This document shows, in pieces, positions 7,577 to 11,083 of a stretch of 12,788 bases of DNA. The position numbers and the translations under genes are program-made. The notes below the pieces were generated by a model. That model worked only from the letters and a program-made list of their open reading frames with translations, did not search any database and was not told the DNA's origin. The first letter of the stretch is position 1. Each line of letters opens with the position of its first letter. Source of the stretch: DASPKT01 sp035626475 (GTDB lineage: Bacteria > Pseudomonadota > Alphaproteobacteria > Azospirillales > Azospirillaceae); the NCBI GenBank assembly GCA_035626475.1, contig DASPNP010000002.1:1-12788 (forward strand), read 5' to 3'.

Positions 7577-7650
7577 CATGCCCCGCCTTTGCCGCGACCC
7601 TGCCCGAAACAGGGGGTGCGAGGGAAGCCCCTACGCGCAGGCGGGGCATG
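7577..7650. repeat. 11-bp perfect inverted repeat enclosing a second hairpin, in the leader of the POT gene
   Basis: CATGCCCCGCC (7577-7587) and GGCGGGGCATG (7640-7650) are perfect inverted copies 52 bases apart. Between them CCCTG (7598-7602) pairs with CAGGG (7610-7614). The structure sits 37 bases upstream of the POT gene ATG and ends 13 bases before the 33-bp palindrome array. It could be a structured leader RNA or a looping pair of protein sites. No known riboswitch is recognised. Confidence 0.6.
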
Positions 7651-7663
7651 AGCGGAGGGAAAT

Positions 7664-8277
7664 GCTTAGCGACGCTAATGATTAATGCCGCTAAGGGTCA
7701 GGAGAATGCTTAGTGGCATGAATGATTAGTGCACCTAAGGAACCAGACGATCCTTAGCTGCATGAATGATTAATAATGCTAAGGAACTCCGTCGATCCTT
7801 AGCGACACTAATGATTATCGCTCCTAAGGATCGCCGCGATGCTTAGCGGCATGAATCATTAATGCTGCTAAGCATCAACGGGATTCCTTAGCGATGTTAA
7901 TGATTAAAGCTGTTAAGGAACGCCGGAATCCTTCTCCCCCAAGGGGAGAGGGATCTGATTGCACGCCTCACCCGCCGAGGGGCGAGGGAGGGGAGGGCCG
8001 CATCGTCGGCGATCCTTAGCGACATTAATAATTAGTGACGCTAATGAATCCGCGTCGATCCTTAGTGACATGAACCATTAATGCCGATAAGGAATCCGCG
8101 TCAATCCTTAGCGTCATTAATCATTATCGCCGATAAGGAATCGGCGGCAGTCCTTAGCGCCATGAATCATTAATGCCTATAAGGAAGCGGCATCAGTCCT
8201 TAGCATCATGAATCATTAGTGCATATAAGGAATCCGGGGAAGGTCCTTAGCGACCATAATCATTCGTCCCGCTAAGG
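7664..8277. repeat. array of twelve 33-bp imperfect palindromes in two blocks of six
   Basis: Each unit has a 16-bp left arm, consensus CCTTAGCGNCATNAAT, one central base, and a 16-bp right arm, consensus ATTAATGCCGCTAAGG. Units occupy 7664-7696, 7708-7740, 7752-7784, 7797-7829, 7841-7873, 7886-7918, then 8014-8046, 8060-8092, 8106-8138, 8152-8184, 8198-8230 and 8245-8277. All are exactly 33 bp. Starts are 44-45 bp apart in the first block and 46-47 in the second. The outer CTTA/TAAG and inner AAT-N-ATT are best kept; middle positions vary. The centre base is mostly G in block one and mostly C in block two. With its flanks this fills the 866-base divergent gap 7540-8405, in which I see no gene. 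Function unknown; a protein-binding array or hairpin array is inference. Confidence 0.92.
7930..7987. repeat. REP-like element inserted inside the 33-bp palindrome array
   Basis: CCTTCTCCCC with GGGGAGAGG gives an imperfect hairpin (7930-7951), and CCTC-CCC with GGG-GAGG a second (7966-7987). The first arm CCTTCTCCC is identical to that of the element at 253-275. It separates units six and seven of the array, whose usual linker is 11-14 bp but here is 95 bp. Confidence 0.65.
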
Positions 8278-8405
8278 ATCGCCGCCCCGGGCCGACCCTA
8301 ACCTTCCGGTCAGGCCCGCCGGCCCGCGCGGCCGGTCCTTGTCGCTTGCGCCGGCGGGGCGCGCCGCGCCATCCTAAGGGTGGCAATCATCACAAGGGCA
8401 CACCA

Positions 8406-8966
8406 ATGTCGGGCCTCGAGGGCGGGTTGAAGCTGTATGGCGGGCTGGGGCTGCGCTTCACCCGGGAATCGGATCAGGAATATCTGCTGGACCTGTTCGT
8501 GTCGTCGCGCCCCTGGCTGCGCGACACCTCGGACGACCGCGACTTCCTGCGCACCGTCTTCGAGCAGCAGTACCGCGGCCTGCGGGCGTCGCTGGAGGCG
8601 CGCTACCCGCAGCATCTGGACTTCATCGTCCAGCGCACCGGCCAGGATATCGGCCGGCTGATCCTGGATCTGGGCTACAACGACTGGCGCGTCAGCGAGC
8701 TGCAGCTGGACGAGCGGGTGCGCGGCAAGGGCGTCGGCACCGACCTCATGCGCAGCCTGCAGGCCGCCGCCGCCAACGCCATGGTGCCGATCACCCTGGC
8801 GGCCCTGATGGTCTCGCCGCAGGCCCAGGCCTTCTACGCGCGGCTGGGCTTCATCGTCGTGGCGGACAACCCGCCGGTCGTGGAGATGGCCTGGGCCCCG
8901 CCGGGCTGGTCCGGCTCCATCGCCGTCGCCGGCACGCCGCGCCAGGCCCCGGCCGCCCCGGCCTGA
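8406..8966 (+). CDS. GNAT-family N-acetyltransferase
   Basis: A 186-residue cytosolic acetyltransferase using acetyl-CoA. Motif A, the pyrophosphate-binding loop, is RVRGKGVGTDLM (104-115), matching R/Q-x-x-G-x-G. It is preceded by the beta strand VSELQLD. Motif B is AQAFYARLGFIVV (140-152). The middle part (FEQQYRGLRASLEARYP, then IGRLILDL) resembles GNATs often encoded beside MdpB-type tail-collar genes. The acceptor is unknown; modification of the neighbouring surface proteins is only a guess. The ATG at 8406 has AAGGG seven bases upstream and is preferred over a start at 8346. The gene sits alone between two unrelated palindrome arrays: the 33-bp units upstream and the TAGG-N8-CCTA units downstream. 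The C-terminus (170-186) is an Ala/Pro-rich tail. Confidence 0.88.
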   Translation: MSGLEGGLKLYGGLGLRFTRESDQEYLLDLFVSSRPWLRDTSDDRDFLRTVFEQQYRGLRASLEARYPQHLDFIVQRTGQDIGRLILDLGYNDWRVSELQLDERVRGKGVGTDLMRSLQAAAANAMVPITLAALMVSPQAQAFYARLGFIVVADNPPVVEMAWAPPGWSGSIAVAGTPRQAPAAPA

Positions 8967-9014
8967 GGGAAGTGGACAGAATTCCTATTGTCTGGGGGCG
9001 CCGGTCTCTTCGGG

Positions 9015-9030
9015 GGCCGGTTCACCGGCC
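9015..9030 (+). terminator. possible weak terminator hairpin after the GNAT gene
   Basis: A perfect 6-bp GC stem GGCCGG/CCGGCC with loop TTCA, 48 bases past the GNAT stop. No T run follows, so intrinsic termination is uncertain. Confidence 0.3.
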
Positions 9031-9106
9031 AGCTGATAGGAACACAAACCTATTGCGCCGGGCATGAAGCGTGCCGTGCCCTAGGACGTATGTCCTAAGT
9101 GTGCCT

Positions 9107-9147
9107 CCGTCGGCTGGGAGGAGCGAAGCGCGTCCCGACAGCGACGG
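9107..9147. other. GC-rich two-step stem-loop in the convergent gap
   Basis: CCGTCG (9107-9112) pairs with CGACGG (9142-9147), and inside it GGGA (9116-9119) pairs with TCCC (9133-9136), around a GCGAAGCGC-type tip. It begins ten bases after the best TAGG-N8-CCTA site. It could be part of a small structured RNA or a dispersed repeat. Confidence 0.4.
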
Positions 9148-9287
9148 TGGAGTAGCGGAGCAGGGTGAGCCCCATCCCGGGCGGCGGCGCCAGCTTGCGG
9201 GTGCGCCACCGGCCCGGGGAGCGATCCTCCCCTGGCGTCAAAGGAGGAAATTCCTATCGGCCTGATACTTAATCCTGGGAAGGGAAT

Positions 9288-9317
9288 GCGATCCTAGGTG
9301 CAACGTCCTAGGATCGC
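9288..9317. other. perfect 11-bp hairpin around one TAGG-N8-CCTA site
   Basis: GCGATCCTAGG (9288-9298) and CCTAGGATCGC (9307-9317) are perfect inverted copies with an 8-base loop TGCAACGT. It is the strongest dyad in the gap and extends the short palindrome outward on both sides. It lies between the ends of two convergent genes, so it may serve as a two-way terminator, though no T run is present. Confidence 0.6.
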
Positions 9318-9391
9318 TGTCCGTGCAAGCAACGATCCAGGACTATTATCCTAGGATTTCCATCCCAGGACTTAAATCCTAGTCGCCGGCC

Positions 9392-9712
9392 TCAGGAGAA
9401 GCTCACCTGGAAGGCGGCGTACTTCTGGTCGGGTTCGCCGGTGAAGACGCGCTCCACATGGACCGGGCCGATGCTGCCCAGCGCCTCGTGCGCCAGGACA
9501 TAGTCGCCGGACGCGAAATCGGTGGGGCCGTCGGTCTTCAGGATCAGGTGGAACGCGGTGCGCGGCGCGCCGGGCATGGTGTAGCGCGGCAGATCCTCTA
9601 CCTTGGTCAGCCTGGCCCTGAACGCGCCGCCGCCGGTTCGCGTCAGGGTGACCTCCTGGTTGAGGAGGGGCTGGAAGGGCGCGCTGGTCAGCGCGCGGAT
9701 GTCGTGGCTCAT
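9392..9712 (-). CDS. DUF6916-type small protein downstream of a tail-collar gene
   Basis: A 106-residue protein beginning MSHDIRALTSAPFQPLLNQE and ending YAAFQVSFS. The layout 'F.P.L...V.L', a central PRTAFHLILKTDGP strand, SGDYVLAHEALGSIGPVHVERV, and a C-terminal 'YAAFQV.F' fits the small beta-rich DUF6916 proteins seen beside MdpB-like tail-collar genes. There is no signal peptide or membrane segment. Function is unknown; a partner or chaperone role for the collar protein is inference. The start has CAGGAGA about six bases upstream. It is the second gene of an operon with the collar gene, 66 bases downstream of it, with a strong hairpin in between. Family assignment is by pattern only. Confidence 0.72.
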   Translation of the reverse strand: MSHDIRALTSAPFQPLLNQEVTLTRTGGGAFRARLTKVEDLPRYTMPGAPRTAFHLILKTDGPTDFASGDYVLAHEALGSIGPVHVERVFTGEPDQKYAAFQVSFS

Positions 9713-9742
9713 CGCCTGTCTCCTGGATGGTCGCAGGGAAAG

Positions 9743-9770
9743 CGGGCCGGAGCGCGGCGGCTCCGGCCCG
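9743..9770 (-). promoter_or_regulatory. 11-bp hairpin between the collar and DUF6916 genes
   Basis: CGGGCCGGAGC (9743-9753) and GCTCCGGCCCG (9760-9770) are perfect inverted copies with a six-base loop. On the transcript the stem begins eight bases after the collar stop codon and is followed by CTTTCCC, a poor T run. It may partly terminate or protect the collar mRNA, so that collar protein is made in excess over DUF6916 protein. Confidence 0.5.
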
Positions 9771-9778
9771 GATATCCG

Positions 9779-10564
9779 TCAGGGCCGCGGCGGGTAGAGG
9801 CCGTTCACGGCGATGATGAAGTTCAGTACCAGGAAGGGCTGGCGGTTCTCGAAGGCCTGCGGCGAACCGACATAGGCCGAGGCGCCCTGGACGCCGACCG
9901 TGCCGCCGGTGATGCCGGTGGCGCCAGTCACCGCCACGCTGATGGTGCCGGAGGCCGTGCCCTGGATTGTGCCGGTCAGCGTACCGGTAGAAGCGATGTT
10001 GGCAAGGTTGACAACGGGCGCGGCCCCCGCGCCAGAAGACGCGTAGATCTTAGTGAGCGTAGAGCTTGGAGAGCCGAGAATGCTGCCGGTCGACGGTGTG
10101 TTGCTCCCGCCCGTGGCATTGGTGTTCTGCGAAGCCTGCATCGCGCCAGTCACCGTTCCCGATGTGGTCGCCGTGCCGGTCACCGGAACGGTAACCGTGC
10201 CCGCCGCCGTCGGCGTCCCCGAACCACCACCGCCGGTCGGCGTGAAGGTGGCGCCATGGGTGTGCGGCGGCAGGGACGGCAGGTTGTTGGTCACCAGCGT
10301 GTTCGTCTCGGTGCCGCCGAACTGGCCCAGCTGGTAGTTGGTGCCCGGCGGATTCACCTGCAGCCCCATGCCGACGGTGGTGCGGCCGCGCAGGTCCGGC
10401 ACGTTGAAGTTCACGTTGGCGCTGCCGCCATAGGTGACGCCGATCAGCGAATACAGCGCCATGTACTGGTTCACGGCCAGCTGCTGGCCGTTGCAGGCGG
10501 CGAAGCCGACCGGGGCCCAGTCCAGCGGCCAGGGAACGATGGCGGAAACAAACGGCGAATCCAT
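9779..10564 (-). CDS. phage-tail-collar (MdpB-like) surface protein
   Basis: A 261-residue protein of the microcystin-dependent-protein/tail-collar family. The collar domain is about 7-67 (VPWPLDWAPVGFAACNGQQL, then VNFNVPDLRGRTTVGMG). It is followed by the usual LGQFGGTETNTL and LPPHTHGA. Residues 106-230 are Gly/Thr/Ser/Val-rich, with repeats such as GTVTVPVTG and GTLTGTIQGTASGTI that suggest a beta fibre. The C-terminus FLVLNFIIAVNGLYPPRP is the family's normal ending, so the protein is intact. Start: GGGAGAG four bases before the ATG at 10564; an earlier start at 10603 lacks support. No capsid, tail-tube or lysis genes are near, so it is more likely a chromosomal surface-fibre gene than a phage remnant. 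Residues about 145-195 use markedly more A/T-ending codons than the rest. Confidence 0.88.
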   Translation of the reverse strand: MDSPFVSAIVPWPLDWAPVGFAACNGQQLAVNQYMALYSLIGVTYGGSANVNFNVPDLRGRTTVGMGLQVNPPGTNYQLGQFGGTETNTLVTNNLPSLPPHTHGATFTPTGGGGSGTPTAAGTVTVPVTGTATTSGTVTGAMQASQNTNATGGSNTPSTGSILGSPSSTLTKIYASSGAGAAPVVNLANIASTGTLTGTIQGTASGTISVAVTGATGITGGTVGVQGASAYVGSPQAFENRQPFLVLNFIIAVNGLYPPRP

Positions 10565-10797
10565 GGGACTCTCCCAATAGGTTTGGATCGGCGCTCCGGA
10601 CATTGGTCGCCGGGCGCGAGTTACGCCTTAGGTCATAACCCATGGGGGAGGCTAATATAGGCCGTCGGTGCCGGGAAACAGGAAAAGCCGCGTTTCTCCT
10701 CTGATCGGCCGAACCTAACCTGAAGGATAGAACGGCGCCGCGATTTATGGATGGTTCGTCAGCAAAATCGAAGTGTGCCAATACCTTGGCGCGGCCC

Positions 10798-10813
10798 TTA
10801 ACAGCACATTAAC
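10798..10813 (+). promoter_or_regulatory. CtrA-type binding box in the collar-adhesin divergent region
   Basis: TTAA-CAGCACA-TTAAC is a perfect TTAA-N7-TTAAC match in the 515-base gap 10565-11079. A weak promoter-like pair TTGCAC (10845-10850) and TATGCC (10868-10873) lies 31 bases further toward the adhesin. Position favours control of the adhesin, but the collar operon on the other side could also respond. Apart from this box, a hairpin and a short open frame, I see nothing else firm in the gap. Confidence 0.6.
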
Positions 10814-10887
10814 GGGTCCTGTTCGACCAAGTTTCGCTCAAAATTTGCACAATCCCCCTCGATCGATTATGCCATTAAGGGGCGGGC

Positions 10888-10925
10888 CTATCCCTTTCGG
10901 GGTTCAGGTCCGTTCAGGGGGATAG
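10888..10925 (+). promoter_or_regulatory. hairpin covering a ribosome site before the adhesin
   Basis: CTATCCC (10888-10894) is the perfect complement of GGGATAG (10919-10925). The right arm overlaps the AGGGGG ribosome-site-like sequence (10916-10921) of the short open frame at 10931. Folding could hide that site. Role is inference. Confidence 0.35.
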
Positions 10926-10930
10926 TTCGC

Positions 10931-11083
10931 ATGGCGCGAGCCGGCCTGGCCACGGGGGGGGAGTCCTGGGCCGGTGGCGGACCGCGCTCCCGGCATACTT
11001 CCACGCGCGGAGGTTGCCGGATGCGTCGTCCCCCGAATGACACGCGGCACGGCCGCTCAGCATCGGGGATTGCACGCTCATGA
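10931..11083 (+). CDS. possible 50-residue leader peptide overlapping the adhesin start
   Basis: A short frame (starts MARAGLATGGESWAGGG, ends ASGIARS, Arg/Gly-rich) has AGGGGG nine bases before its ATG. Its TGA overlaps the upstream adhesin start codon as ATGA (11080-11083), the classic arrangement for translational coupling. It has no recognised domain. The arrangement could be chance. Confidence 0.25.
   Translation: MARAGLATGGESWAGGGPRSRHTSTRGGCRMRRPPNDTRHGRSASGIARS

Larger units (their letters stand above)
8972..9381. repeat. cluster of seven 16-bp TAGG-N8-CCTA palindromes
   Basis: Sites with consensus YAGGA-N6-TCCTA lie at 8972-8987, 9037-9052, 9082-9097, 9241-9256, 9295-9310, 9338-9353 and 9366-9381. 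The gap between AGG and CCT is always eight bases, mostly starting with A and ending with T. The best is TAGGAC-GTAT-GTCCTA at 9082. Some left halves deviate (GTGG at 8972, AAGG at 9241). A lone half-site lies near 9273-9278. They fill the 425-base convergent gap 8967-9391, where neither flanking gene has a promoter. I see no convincing gene in the gap. Confidence 0.8.

Noticed and set aside
5060..7579. An 839-codon minus-strand frame spanning three genes
   Set aside because: It crosses the RlpA-like gene and the POT gene out of frame and has Arg/Gly/Ala-rich composition; a GC-rich shadow.
7664..8277. CRISPR array
   Set aside because: Repeats are degenerate and 33 bp, with only 11-14 bp between them that is itself similar from unit to unit; no true spacers and no cas genes in the window.
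7664..8277. CtrA boxes formed by the many TTAA words of the array
   Set aside because: TTAA pairs there are mostly three or five bases apart, not seven, and the conserved unit extends well beyond TTAA.
9071..9265. A 64-codon frame in the convergent gap
   Set aside because: It runs through two palindromes and a stem-loop, lacks a ribosome site, and its product resembles nothing.
9392..10564. Prophage or tailocin remnant
   Set aside because: Only a collar-family gene is present; no capsid, sheath, tube, baseplate, lysis or integrase genes, and both proteins look intact.
10626..10658. A thirteenth 33-bp unit beginning CCTTAGGTCATAA
   Set aside because: Only the left arm resembles the consensus; the centre and right arm do not match.
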